Source of the DNA: Pseudomonadota bacterium
GTDB lineage: Bacteria; Pseudomonadota; Alphaproteobacteria; Rhizobiales; Xanthobacteraceae
Assembly: GCA_018240595.1 (NCBI GenBank)
Contig: JAFEFL010000036.1
Span: 1 to 37,401 of the forward strand
DNA: 37,401 nucleotides
Direction of reading: 5' to 3'
A program made the position numbers and the translations under genes. Positions 1 through 9,479 of the stretch are shown here, one piece after another (the stretch's first letter is position 1; every line of letters starts with the position of its first letter). The notes under the pieces were generated by a model. That model saw nothing but the letters and a program-made list of their open reading frames with translations, was not told where the DNA came from and did not search any database.

Positions 1-33
1 CCGGCGCTCGAACAGGATTTCGGGCTCGGTCAT
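1..33 (-). CDS. Probable 3-hydroxyisobutyryl-CoA hydrolase / enoyl-CoA hydratase family protein, N-terminal fragment
   Basis: Only the first 11 codons are inside the window, reading MTEPEILFERR from an ATG at 33-31. The upstream bases GAGGGGA supply a ribosome-binding sequence. From memory, this start resembles the beginning of rhizobial enoyl-CoA hydratase/isomerase proteins annotated as 3-hydroxyisobutyryl-CoA hydrolase. The context fits, because the gene just upstream on the same strand looks like isobutyryl-CoA dehydrogenase, the preceding part of valine degradation. Eleven residues cannot prove a family, so the function is inferred mainly from the neighbour. Confidence 0.45.
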   Translation of the reverse strand, partial: MTEPEILFERR

Positions 34-37
34 TCCC

Positions 38-222
38 CTCCCCTCGCTTCTTCCCCTCCCCCCGCGAAGCGGCGGGGAGGGTCGGTTGGCAATCGCGCGC
101 GATTGCCAACCGGGGTGGGGGGAGATTCTTTCGCTCGATAAGCATCAGTCGGTGCTAAGGGCCCCCCACCCCTGACCCCTCCCCGCCACGCGCTAACGCG
201 CGCGGGTGGAGGGGAAAAGAGC
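38..222. repeat. Palindromic intergenic repeat element (copy 1)
   Basis: This non-coding stretch between two minus-strand genes is built of inverted G/C-rich blocks. A perfect 30-base palindrome lies at 83-112, flanked by GGGAGGGT on the left and GGGTGGGG on the right. A second block in inverted orientation (about 159-187) repeats the same GGCGGGGAGG / GGGGTGGGGGG grammar. A hairpin CCCCGCGAAGCGGCGGGG lies just left of the palindrome. The same architecture recurs at 21319-21502. It looks like a mobile or spreading intergenic repeat of the type common in Bradyrhizobium relatives and probably folds strongly in RNA. Confidence 0.7.
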
Positions 223-265
223 GACTGGCACATCGCGACGTCATCCATCCGAAGTATTCGCAAAC

Positions 266-1405
266 TCAATTCCCCAACATGTTGCGCGACACGATCACGC
301 GCATGACTTCGTTGGTGCCTTCGAGGATCTGGTGCACGCGCACGTCGCGGAGCACGCGCTCGATCGGATGGTCGCGCAAGTAGCCGTAGCCGCCGTGGAG
401 TTGCAGGCAGCCATTGACCACCTCGAAGCCGGTGTCGGTGGCGAGGCGTTTCGCCTTGGCGGCAAGCTGCGTCGCCGCCGGCTCCTTGTCGCCGACCGCC
501 ACCGCCGCACGATGCAACAACAGGCGTGCCGCCTCGAGTTCGGTGGCGTAATCGGCGATACGGAATTGCAGCGCCTGGAAGTCGGCAAGCCGCGTGCCGA
601 ACTGCTTGCGCTCCTTCATGTACTCGACGGTGCGATCGAGACAGAACTGCGCGCCGCCGATCGAGCAGGCGCCGATGTTGAGGCGGCCGCCGTCGAGACC
701 GGCCATGGCGATGCGGAAGCCCTCGCCTTCCTTGCCGATCAGGTTCGCCGCCGGCACCCGGCAATTCTCGAACATCACCATCGCCGTCGGCTGCGACTTC
801 CAGCCGAGCTTCTTCTCCTGCGCGCCGAACGACAGTCCGGGCGTGCCCTTCTCGACCGCGATGCAGGAGATGCCGCGCGGCCCGCCTTCGCCGGTGCGCG
901 CCATCACCAGATACACATCCGACATGCCGCCGCCGGAGATGAAGGCCTTGGCGCCGTCGAGGACGTAACTGTCGCCGTCACGCCGCGCCTTGGTGGTGAG
1001 GCTGGCGGCGTCGGAGCCGGCGCCCGGCTCGGTGAGGCAATAGCTGGCGAAATGCTCCATCGAGCACAGTTGTGGGAGGAAGCGCTGGCGCGCCTCGGCG
1101 CTGCCATAGGTGTCGATCATCCATGCCACCATGTTGTGGATGGAGATATAGGCCGCGGTCGAGGTGCAGCCCTGCGCCAGTTCCTCGAAGATCAAGGCCG
1201 CGTCGAGCCGGGTCAACGCCGAGCCGCCGACATCGTCACGCACATAGATGCCGCCGAAGCCGAGCGCCGCGGCCTCGCGCAAGGTGTCGGCCGGAAAGAC
1301 CGAGCCTTCGTCCCAGTCGCGGGCGAACGGCATCATGGCATCGCGGGCGAATTGCCGCGCGGTGGCCTGGAAGGCCTGTTGTTCCTCGGTAAGGGAAAAA
1401 TCCAT
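266..1405 (-). CDS. Acyl-CoA dehydrogenase, isobutyryl-CoA dehydrogenase-like
   Basis: A 379-residue soluble FAD flavoenzyme predicted to oxidise a short branched acyl-CoA to the 2-enoyl-CoA, passing electrons to electron-transfer flavoprotein. The FAD/substrate motif YCLTEPGAGSD is at 122-132, and the C-terminal signature HGGYGYLRDHPIERVLRD is followed by ILEGTNEV with Glu362 in the catalytic-base position of this family. Length matches the roughly 380-residue norm. The ATG at 1405 is chosen over an upstream in-frame start at 1450 because GGGAGG lies 7-8 bases before it and MDFSLTEEQ is the usual family beginning. The downstream gene on the same strand is probably the hydrolase of the valine pathway, which favours isobutyryl-CoA as substrate. 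Substrate choice within the family cannot be read from the sequence alone. Confidence 0.88.
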   Translation of the reverse strand: MDFSLTEEQQAFQATARQFARDAMMPFARDWDEGSVFPADTLREAAALGFGGIYVRDDVGGSALTRLDAALIFEELAQGCTSTAAYISIHNMVAWMIDTYGSAEARQRFLPQLCSMEHFASYCLTEPGAGSDAASLTTKARRDGDSYVLDGAKAFISGGGMSDVYLVMARTGEGGPRGISCIAVEKGTPGLSFGAQEKKLGWKSQPTAMVMFENCRVPAANLIGKEGEGFRIAMAGLDGGRLNIGACSIGGAQFCLDRTVEYMKERKQFGTRLADFQALQFRIADYATELEAARLLLHRAAVAVGDKEPAATQLAAKAKRLATDTGFEVVNGCLQLHGGYGYLRDHPIERVLRDVRVHQILEGTNEVMRVIVSRNMLGN

Positions 1406-1471
1406 CCGGCCGCCTCCCTGCCACTTTGCTAGCAGGCGGCACGCCGGCAACCAAGACCCCGGCCGGCGTCC

Positions 1472-1792
1472 TCAGGCCGGCGACGCGATCTTCATGAGGA
1501 CAAGGCCCGACACGATCAGTCCGGCGGCGATGACGCGCATGGCGTTCATGTCCTCGCCGAACATGATGACACCGGCGATGAAAGCGCCGACCGCGCCGAT
1601 ACCGGTCCAGACCACGTAAGCGGTGCCCACCGGCAGGCTGCGCATCGCCAGCGACAGCAGCACCACGCTCGCCACCATGCCGGCAACGGCCACCGCCGCC
1701 GGTACCGGCCGCGTGAAGCCGTCCGACGCCTTGAGCGCCAGCGCCCAGACGATTTCCAACAGTCCCGCGGCGACCAGAACGATCCAGACCAT
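1472..1792 (-). CDS. sugE: Small multidrug resistance family guanidinium exporter (SugE/Gdx type)
   Basis: A 106-residue inner-membrane protein with four predicted helices. It begins MVWIVLVAAGLLEIVWA, with the essential membrane Glu at position 13, and carries LPVGTAYVVWTGIGAVGA, which matches the SugE/Gdx branch more closely than EmrE. Family members of this branch work as dual-topology dimers that exchange guanidinium for protons. The ATG at 1792 gives the standard length; an upstream in-frame extension to 1879 would read through the structured leader and is rejected. The leader at 1813-1873 resembles a guanidine-II riboswitch, which independently supports guanidinium as substrate. The gene is divergent from hemB. 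Confidence 0.9.
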   Translation of the reverse strand: MVWIVLVAAGLLEIVWALALKASDGFTRPVPAAVAVAGMVASVVLLSLAMRSLPVGTAYVVWTGIGAVGAFIAGVIMFGEDMNAMRVIAAGLIVSGLVLMKIASPA

Positions 1793-1812
1793 GACAGCCC
1801 CCAAACGAGTTG

Positions 1813-1873
1813 CCGGGCCGTCCCGGATGGTTCCCGCGCGGCAGCCGCACGAGGCAGAGGTCGTGGCCTCTGC
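1813..1873 (-). promoter_or_regulatory. Candidate guanidine-II (mini-ykkC) riboswitch
   Basis: On the minus strand two hairpins precede sugE. The upstream one (1873-1854) has a perfect 7-bp stem GCAGAGG/CCTCTGC with loop CCACGA. The downstream one (1826-1813) has a 5-bp stem CCGGG/CCCGG closing an exact ACGG tetraloop. They are separated by 27 bases, and the second ends 20 bases before the start codon, with GGGGG between. Two short hairpins with ACGR loops just before a sugE-type gene is the definition of the guanidine-II class. The first loop is two bases longer than the usual ACGR tetraloop, so it is either divergent or the resemblance is partial. Confidence 0.68.
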
Positions 1874-1973
1874 GGGCAATGTAAAAACCGGCGGCGGCCG
1901 GTCAAGGCAGGCCCCGAGCGCATGGCTTTCGGGCGCTCTTCGGGTAGCGGGGGCGGCGTGAAGCGGCTATTAG

Positions 1974-3068
<1,095 letters not shown>

Positions 3069-3159
3069 CCTTCCGTGAATCCCATCATCAGTCACTAGAA
3101 GGGCCGCGTCCCGCCTCCGCGAGGATGAACGGCTCCCACTACAATGCGAGGAAATGCAT

Positions 3160-5469
3160 ATGGGTGAGTTTGCCATCGGCCAGGGCGTGCCGCGCTTCGA
3201 GGACCCGCGCCTGATCCGCGGCGGCGGCCGCTACACCGACGACGTCAAACTGGCCGGAATGGTGCACGGCGTCTGCGTGCGCTCGCCGCATGCGCATGCC
3301 AAGGTCAAGTCGATCGATATCGAGGCTGCAAAGCAGGCGCCCGGCGTGCTCGCCGTGATCACCGCCGCCGACGCCAAGGCCCACAAGTTCGGCGATCTGC
3401 CGGTGCCGGGCGGCCTGAAGCTGCGCGACGGTTCGCCGGCGCCGAAGCCGCGCTACCCGTTCCTGGTCGAAGACCGCGTGCGCTGGCTCGGCGACATCGT
3501 CGCTTTTGTCGTCGCCGAAACGGTCGCGCAGGCGCTCGACGCCGCCGAACTGGTCGCGGTCGATTACGAGCTCCTGCCCGCGGTCACCGCCACCGCCGAC
3601 GCCATGAAGCCGGATGCGCCCAAGGTCTGGCCGGAGCTCGCCGACAATGTAGGCTTCGTCGAACCGATCGGCGACAAGGCCAAGACCGACGAAGCCTTCC
3701 GACAAGCGCATCACGTCGCAAAGCAGCGCTTCGTCATCAACCGCGTCACCGCCGTTACCATGGAGCCGCGCGGCGCGGTCGGCGACTACAATGCCACCGA
3801 CAACCACTACACCGTCTATACCGCGATCCAGCGGCCGCACCCCTCGCGCGCCGATCTGGCGCCGATCCTCGGCGTGCCGGAGAGCAAGCTGCGCATCGTC
3901 ACCGGCGATACCGGCGGCTCGTTCGGCATGAAGTCGCCGATCAATCCGGAAACGCCGCTGGTGCTGCTCGCCTCGAAGATCGTAGGGCGGCCGGTGAAAT
4001 GGATTTCGACGCGCACCGAAGCCTTCATGACCGACCCGCAGGCCCGCGACAACGTCACCGAGGCCGAACTGGCGCTCGACAAGAGCGGCGTTTTCCTCGG
4101 CCTGCGCGTCAAGCTCACCGCCGCGATCGGCGCCTATCTGCAACCGGCGATGCCGGCCTTCTTCCTCAACTGCGGCACGCTGGCCGGCTGCTATCGCACG
4201 CCGGCGATCTTCGTCGATGTGACGGCGGTCTATTCCAACACCAACCCCGTGCGGCCCTATCGCGGCAACGGCCGCCCGGAGGCCGCCTACGTCATCGAGC
4301 GCATGGTCGATATCGCCGCCGACGAGATGGGCATCGATCCGGTCGAACTGCGGCGGCGCAATTACATCAAGCCGGAGCAGATGCCGTTCAAGACCGGCCT
4401 GACCTTCACCTACGACACCGGCGAGTTCGAGAACAACATGGATCTGGCGCTCAAGCTCGCCGACGCCAAGGGCTTCAAGGCGCGCAAGGCGGAGTCGCGT
4501 AAGCGTAACAAGCTGCGCGGCTTCGGCTTATCCAACACCATCGAACGCGCCGCCGCCGACCTCACCGAAGGCGCCGAAATCCGGTTCGACCGCTCCGGCA
4601 GCGTCACGCTCGTCAGCGGCGCCGACAGCCAGGGCCAGGGCCACGAGACTGTGTTCAAGCAACTGGTCTGCGACAAGCTCGGCATCGCGCCGGATCAGGT
4701 GCAATACATCCAGGGCGACACCGACCAGATATTCTATGGCGTCGGCACCGGCGGCTCGCGCGTCTCGGCGCTGGGCAGTTCCGCCTTCCTGCGCGCCAGC
4801 GAGAAGGTCATCGCCAAGGCCCGCACGATTGCCGCACATGCGATGAAGGTCGACGAGGCCGACCTCAAATTCGAGGACGGCGTCTTCTCGTCCAACAGAA
4901 CCAACCAGACGCTGACCGTCCAGGAGATCGCACGCATCGCCGCCGATCCGGCGAAACTGCCGAAGGGCATGGAGCCGGGCCTGACGCAAACCGCCGTGTT
5001 CAGCGCGCCGACGGCGAACTATCCGAACGGCTGTCACATCTGCGAGGTCGAGATCGACCGCGATACCGGCAAGGCCGACATCGTTCGGTATTCGGTAGTG
5101 GACGACGTCGGCACCGTGCTCAATCCGATGCTGTTGCACGGCCAGATCCACGGCGGCATCGCCCAGGGCGCCGGGCAGATCCTGATGGAGAACATCGCCT
5201 TCGACAGCGAGGGCCAGATCGTCACCGGCTCGTTCATGGATTACGCCATGCCGCATGCCCATGACTTTCCGCCGCTCAAGGTCGAGGCGCATCCGGTGCC
5301 GACGCCGACCAATCCACTCGGCGTCAAGGGCGCCGGCGAGGCCGGTACCGTCGGCGCCATGCCGGCGATTACCAACGCGCTGGTCGATGCCCTGTCCGAG
5401 TTCGGTGTGAAACATATCGACATGCCTGCAACCGCGGAGAAGCTGTGGCGGCTGATGCAGGAGAAATGA
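3160..5469 (+). CDS. CoxL-like molybdopterin-binding subunit, xanthine dehydrogenase family (orphan)
   Basis: A 769-residue large subunit of the molybdenum hydroxylase family. It begins with the a/b hammerhead domain (DPRLIRGGGRYTDDV), contains GDTGGSFGMKS, and ends with GVKGAGEAG, where Glu727 is in the catalytic-base position. The active-site loop reads PYRGNGR (366-372) instead of the AYRCSFR of true form I CO dehydrogenase, so CO oxidation is not supported; an aldehyde or heterocycle substrate is more likely. No FAD (CoxM) or iron-sulfur (CoxS) subunit gene lies nearby, although this subunit normally needs them. The second ATG (3160) is preferred to 3154 because GAGGA at 3148-3152 is correctly spaced only for it. 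Confidence 0.9.
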   Translation: MGEFAIGQGVPRFEDPRLIRGGGRYTDDVKLAGMVHGVCVRSPHAHAKVKSIDIEAAKQAPGVLAVITAADAKAHKFGDLPVPGGLKLRDGSPAPKPRYPFLVEDRVRWLGDIVAFVVAETVAQALDAAELVAVDYELLPAVTATADAMKPDAPKVWPELADNVGFVEPIGDKAKTDEAFRQAHHVAKQRFVINRVTAVTMEPRGAVGDYNATDNHYTVYTAIQRPHPSRADLAPILGVPESKLRIVTGDTGGSFGMKSPINPETPLVLLASKIVGRPVKWISTRTEAFMTDPQARDNVTEAELALDKSGVFLGLRVKLTAAIGAYLQPAMPAFFLNCGTLAGCYRTPAIFVDVTAVYSNTNPVRPYRGNGRPEAAYVIERMVDIAADEMGIDPVELRRRNYIKPEQMPFKTGLTFTYDTGEFENNMDLALKLADAKGFKARKAESRKRNKLRGFGLSNTIERAAADLTEGAEIRFDRSGSVTLVSGADSQGQGHETVFKQLVCDKLGIAPDQVQYIQGDTDQIFYGVGTGGSRVSALGSSAFLRASEKVIAKARTIAAHAMKVDEADLKFEDGVFSSNRTNQTLTVQEIARIAADPAKLPKGMEPGLTQTAVFSAPTANYPNGCHICEVEIDRDTGKADIVRYSVVDDVGTVLNPMLLHGQIHGGIAQGAGQILMENIAFDSEGQIVTGSFMDYAMPHAHDFPPLKVEAHPVPTPTNPLGVKGAGEAGTVGAMPAITNALVDALSEFGVKHIDMPATAEKLWRLMQEK

Positions 5470-5578
5470 CCGTCCGCACGGCGCGCTTTTACGGCCGGTG
5501 GCCCGCAATTAATGCGCTATTTCCTCCCCTGCCGGGGCGGCCTGCGCGATCATGCCGGCCAGCGCTGGAGTCGGAATC

Positions 5579-5701
5579 ATGGACCTGAGCTGGACGGAAC
5601 GGGCGTTCTGGGTCTTGTGCATCGTGGCGATCATTGGCGCCGCCTGGTGGGCCAAGAAATCGCACGAGCACGACGTCCGCAGGGACAACGGCAGCCGATA
5701 A
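5579..5701 (+). CDS. Small single-span membrane protein, unknown function
   Basis: A 40-codon frame, ATG at 5579 to TAA at 5699-5701. It has a hydrophobic segment FWVLCIVAIIGAAWWA (about residues 10-25) followed by a charged tail KKSHEHDVRRDNGSR. GGAG at 5567-5570 lies 8 bases before the ATG, an ideal spacing. I do not recognise the family. The N-out or N-in topology is uncertain, but the basic tail suggests a cytoplasmic C-terminus. It follows the CoxL-like gene by 109 bases on the same strand and may be independent of it. A longer frame in another phase across this region (5512-5757) has no membrane segment or ribosome site and is not preferred. Confidence 0.6.
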   Translation: MDLSWTERAFWVLCIVAIIGAAWWAKKSHEHDVRRDNGSR

Positions 5702-5835
5702 AGGCTCGGGGGGGCGCGGCGAAAGCCTGTGCGTGGCGTGCCACGCGGCGCGAATAGCCGGCGCAGGAATACCGGAGTTCGTATAGCCTCGCCGCCGGCA
5801 GTTTGCGCTTCCTCCTCGCCGCCGGCCCGATCTCC

Positions 5836-8094
5836 ATGGACAATGCCGCGCTCCGACCCGACGACAAGCTAGGCAAGCCGCTCGCCGCGGCCGCCGTTGC
5901 CTCGGCCTGGCGCAGCGATCTCACCGGCGGACTGATCTCCGCTGCGCTCGCCCTGCCGCTCGCCGTCGGCTACGGCATGTTCGCCTTCGGCGCGCTCGGC
6001 GACAGCTATTTCGCGCACGGCGCGCTCGCCGGTCTCTATGCCGCGATCATCGCCGGCTTTGCCTGCGTCGCGCTCGGCGACCGTACCACCACGGTCTACG
6101 CGCCGCGGGTGACGACGACGTTCTTTCTCGGCGCGCTGCTATACCAGCTCGTGCATTCGAACGCCGCCGTGCTGCGCGACGGCAACCATCTGCACCTCGT
6201 CTTGCTGGCGTTCTTCGCCATCATCCTTCTCGGCGGCGCTTTCCAGGCGCTGTTCGGGCTGGTACGGCTCGGCACCCTGATCCGTTTCACGCCGCATCCG
6301 GTGATGGCCGGGGTCCAGAATGCCGCCGCGGCGCTGTTGTTTCTGGTGCAGCTCGGCAATGTCTGCGGCTTCGACCACAACATTCCCTTCACCGCGGTCG
6401 CGAACCATCTCGCCGAGGTCAAGCCGCTCAGCCTCGTCGTCGCGCTCACGACCTTCGTCGTCATGTGGAAGGCGCGTGCCATCACCACCAAAGTGCCGCC
6501 GCTGCTGGTCGGGCTCGGCATCGGCTGCGCGCTCTATTTCGGGCTGATGGCCGTGGGGCTGAAGCCTTATCTCGGGCCGATGATCGGCATGTCCGCATCG
6601 GTCGCCGACCCGACGCCACGCCTGTTGCTGCGCGAGGTCGGCAGTTTCCACGACTTCGCCGAACTCCTGCCGATCATCGTCGCCGGTGCTTTCGCGCTGT
6701 CGGTCGTCGCCGCCATCGACGCTCTGCTCTGCGCCAAGCTCGCTGCCGCGCCGGGCGCCCCCAAGGCCGACGGCAACCGCCTGCTGATGCGCCTCGGCGT
6801 CGGCAACATGCTGTCCGCCTGCTTCGGCGGCATCACCAGCGGCATCAATATCGGACCGACCGTCGCCAACCGCAGCTTCGGCGGCAAGACGCCGTTGTCG
6901 GTGTTGGTCAACGCCGCCGTCCTTCTGCTGGCCGCCGGCGTGCTGTTCCCGGTCGTCAGCTACATGCCGCGCAGCGTGCTGTCGGCCACCATCATGGTGA
7001 TCGCGATCCAGCACATCGATCCATGGTCGCTCGACCTTGCGCAGCGTATCCGGAGCCGCGGCTCGCGCCATCGCAGCCTGATGCTGCTCGATTTCGCCGT
7101 CGTCGCGCTTGTCGCTATCCTGTCGGTGACGATCAACATCGTGGTCGCGGTGTTCATCGGCATCTTCATTGCGGTGGCGCTGTTCGTCGTGCGCATGAGC
7201 CACTCCAACATCCGCCGCTTGTACCGCTGCGACAGCATCCATTCGCGCAAGGTGCGCACGCCGGACCAGGCCGCCCTGCTCGAGCAGCGTGGCACCGCCA
7301 TCGCGGTGCTGGAGCTGCAGGGCGTTCTGTTCTTCGGCAGCGCCGAAACGCTGAGCGACGAGATCGAACGCGTCGCCGACGCCGCCACGCGCATCGTCAT
7401 TCTCGACCTGCGCCGTGTCACCGAGATCGATACGACCGGCGCCCGCATCCTCGCGGACATCCAGCGAGCGTTGGCCCGCAAGGGCCAGAAGCTCGGCCTC
7501 GCCATCAGTCCCGCCAGCGACAATGCCGAGCGCCTCGCCGAAGCCGGCGTCACCGGCAGCGCCGCAGCCTCCGCCTTCGCGGATATCGACCGCGCCCTGC
7601 AATGGGCCGAGGACGATGTGTTGGGCGCCGAGTTGAAGGAGCCCGCCGCCAACGAGGTCGCGCTGGCGCAGGTCGATCTCCTCTCCACGCTGAGCCCCGG
7701 CGAGGTCCGAACCGTCGAGGCGCACAGCCGCCGCGAGAGCTATATGCGCGGCCAGACCATCTTCCGCGAGGGCGATCCGGGCCGCGAGATGTTCATCGTC
7801 ACGCGCGGGCGCGTCAGCGCCTATCTGGCGCAAGGCGCCGGCGGCGACATCCGACTCGTCACCTTCGCGCCGGGAACGGTGTTCGGCGAGCTCGCCATTC
7901 TCGATGCAGGACCGCGCTCGGCCTCGGTGGTCGCCGACGACGACGTCGTCTGCTACGTGCTGAGCGAGGAACAATTCATCGCGCTGGCGCAGACTGCGCC
8001 GAACATCGCGATCAAGCTGCTTGCCAGCCTCGGCCGCGAACTGAGCGGGCGGCTGCGCCGCGCCAACCGCACCATCCGCCAACTGGAAAGTTGA
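5836..8094 (+). CDS. SulP family anion transporter with STAS and cyclic-nucleotide-binding domains
   Basis: A 752-residue inner-membrane protein. Residues about 35-440 form the SulP transport core (GGLISAALALPLAVGYGMFA near the start), which carries sulfate, bicarbonate or related anions in characterised members. A STAS domain follows at about 485-590, with DTTG at 532-535 in the anti-sigma-antagonist-like position. A cyclic-nucleotide-binding fold occupies about 611-740, with FGELAIL (Glu685) and PRSAS (Arg694), the residues that hold the ribose and cyclic phosphate in CRP and PKA. The fusion implies gating by a nucleotide. No clear ribosome site helps with the start; the ATG at 5836 is used, with a TTG at 5803 as alternative. 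It ends three bases from the convergent threonine ammonia-lyase gene. Confidence 0.9.
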   Translation: MDNAALRPDDKLGKPLAAAAVASAWRSDLTGGLISAALALPLAVGYGMFAFGALGDSYFAHGALAGLYAAIIAGFACVALGDRTTTVYAPRVTTTFFLGALLYQLVHSNAAVLRDGNHLHLVLLAFFAIILLGGAFQALFGLVRLGTLIRFTPHPVMAGVQNAAAALLFLVQLGNVCGFDHNIPFTAVANHLAEVKPLSLVVALTTFVVMWKARAITTKVPPLLVGLGIGCALYFGLMAVGLKPYLGPMIGMSASVADPTPRLLLREVGSFHDFAELLPIIVAGAFALSVVAAIDALLCAKLAAAPGAPKADGNRLLMRLGVGNMLSACFGGITSGINIGPTVANRSFGGKTPLSVLVNAAVLLLAAGVLFPVVSYMPRSVLSATIMVIAIQHIDPWSLDLAQRIRSRGSRHRSLMLLDFAVVALVAILSVTINIVVAVFIGIFIAVALFVVRMSHSNIRRLYRCDSIHSRKVRTPDQAALLEQRGTAIAVLELQGVLFFGSAETLSDEIERVADAATRIVILDLRRVTEIDTTGARILADIQRALARKGQKLGLAISPASDNAERLAEAGVTGSAAASAFADIDRALQWAEDDVLGAELKEPAANEVALAQVDLLSTLSPGEVRTVEAHSRRESYMRGQTIFREGDPGREMFIVTRGRVSAYLAQGAGGDIRLVTFAPGTVFGELAILDAGPRSASVVADDDVVCYVLSEEQFIALAQTAPNIAIKLLASLGRELSGRLRRANRTIRQLES

Positions 8095-8097
8095 GCT

Positions 8098-9327
8098 TCA
8101 GATCGACGGCTCACGCGGCCCGCCGCTGAGCCGTACCGGCTTGTAGCCGTCCGCCGCCATCGCCGTGATGATCTCCTGGGCATGAGCGGCATCGCGCGTC
8201 TCGATCATGACATCGAGGCTGGCGCCCTTGGCGGGCACGTCCAGCAACAGACGCCGGTGTTCGACCTCGAGGATGTTGGCGCCCATGTCGCCGAGCCGCG
8301 TCGCGATCAGGCCGAGCACGCCGGGCTGGTCGGGAATAGTGAGGCGGAACGAAACGATGCGGGTTTCGCGCTCCAGCTCGCGCACCATGATGGAGGCGAG
8401 AATGCGCGGGTCGATATTGCCGCCGCACAAGATCAGGCCGACGCGCTTGCCCGCAAAGCGCACCGGCTCGGCGAGCAGCGCGGCCAAACCCGCGGCGCCG
8501 GCGCCCTCGGCCATGGTCTTCTGCAGCGTCAAATAGGCGTTCACGGCGCGCTCGAGATGCGCCTCGTCGACCAGCAGCACGTCGGAGACGAGGTCGCGGA
8601 TGATCGGCAGCGTCAGTTTCCCGACGTTCTTGACGGCGATGCCTTCGGCGAGCGTCGGCCCGCCGATCGTCCGGTTGCCGTGCTCCAGCGCGTTCCAAAC
8701 CGAAGGATAGAGCATCGCCTCGACACCGACGATTTCGATCTTCGAGTTGAGCGCCTTGGCGGCGATGGCATTGCCGGAGATCAGCCCGCCGCCGCCGATC
8801 GGGATCACCATCATGTCGAGATCAGGCACATCCTCGAACATCTCCAGCGCGATAGTGCCCTGCCCGGCGATGACCTTCTCGTCGTCGTAGGGGTGCACCA
8901 AAGTCATGCCGCGCTCGGCCTGGATCTGCTCGCAGCGCGCCTGCGCGTCGGCCACCGTCTCGCCATGCAGCACCACTTCGGCGCCATGCGAGCGGGTGGC
9001 CGCGACCTTCACATGCGGCGTCGTCACCGGCATGACGATGGTCGCCGGGATGCCGAGCCGGGCGGCGTGATAAGCGACCGACTGGGCGTGATTGCCGGCC
9101 GACATGGCGACGACGCCGCGCCGGCGCTCGGCCTCGCTCAGCGACGACAGCTTGTTGAGCGCGCCGCGGTCCTTGAAGGAATTGGTGACCTGGAGGTTCT
9201 CGTACTTCACGAACACCTCCGCCCCGGTCAGCGCCGACAGCCGCGGCGCCGGCAGCATCGGCGTGCGCAGGACGGCGCCGGCAATGGTCTTACGGGCGGC
9301 TTCTATGTCGGCAATGGTGACGGTCAC
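8098..9327 (-). CDS. ilvA: Threonine ammonia-lyase (threonine dehydratase) with C-terminal ACT domain
   Basis: A 409-residue PLP enzyme that deaminates threonine to 2-oxobutanoate, either for isoleucine synthesis or for threonine breakdown. The PLP lysine is Lys52 in NSFKDRGA. The cofactor phosphate loop GGGGL is at 178-182, and SAGNHAQ lies at 76-82. The final 80 residues (VSFRLTIPDQPGVLGLIATRL onward, split here as an ACT fold) form a regulatory domain of the shorter single-ACT type. The start is GTG at 9327; no ATG lies nearby in frame and the ribosome site is weak. Serine may also be a substrate. It is divergent from the RDD protein gene with about 150 bases between them. Confidence 0.92.
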   Translation of the reverse strand: MTVTIADIEAARKTIAGAVLRTPMLPAPRLSALTGAEVFVKYENLQVTNSFKDRGALNKLSSLSEAERRRGVVAMSAGNHAQSVAYHAARLGIPATIVMPVTTPHVKVAATRSHGAEVVLHGETVADAQARCEQIQAERGMTLVHPYDDEKVIAGQGTIALEMFEDVPDLDMMVIPIGGGGLISGNAIAAKALNSKIEIVGVEAMLYPSVWNALEHGNRTIGGPTLAEGIAVKNVGKLTLPIIRDLVSDVLLVDEAHLERAVNAYLTLQKTMAEGAGAAGLAALLAEPVRFAGKRVGLILCGGNIDPRILASIMVRELERETRIVSFRLTIPDQPGVLGLIATRLGDMGANILEVEHRRLLLDVPAKGASLDVMIETRDAAHAQEIITAMAADGYKPVRLSGGPREPSI

Positions 9328-9479
9328 GGCTTAAGCTCGGCTTGGCGGATTCGGGCGGGACGGCGCACCATGCCGCAGGTCGCCGCCGCTGCCAACCGAA
9401 CCCCTCCCCTTGCGGAGGCTTCGGCCGCCATCCATTTCCGGTTAAGCTGGCTGGAGACCATAATCCCTGGGGCTCGTTC

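Noticed and set aside
3160..5469. Aerobic CO dehydrogenase large subunit
   Set aside because: The AYRCSFR active-site motif is absent (PYRGNGR instead) and there are no CoxM or CoxS genes beside it.
5512..5757. An 81-codon plus-strand frame after the CoxL-like gene
   Set aside because: It has no ribosome site, is Arg/Gly-rich as expected of a shifted GC-rich frame, and overlaps the better-supported 40-codon membrane protein.
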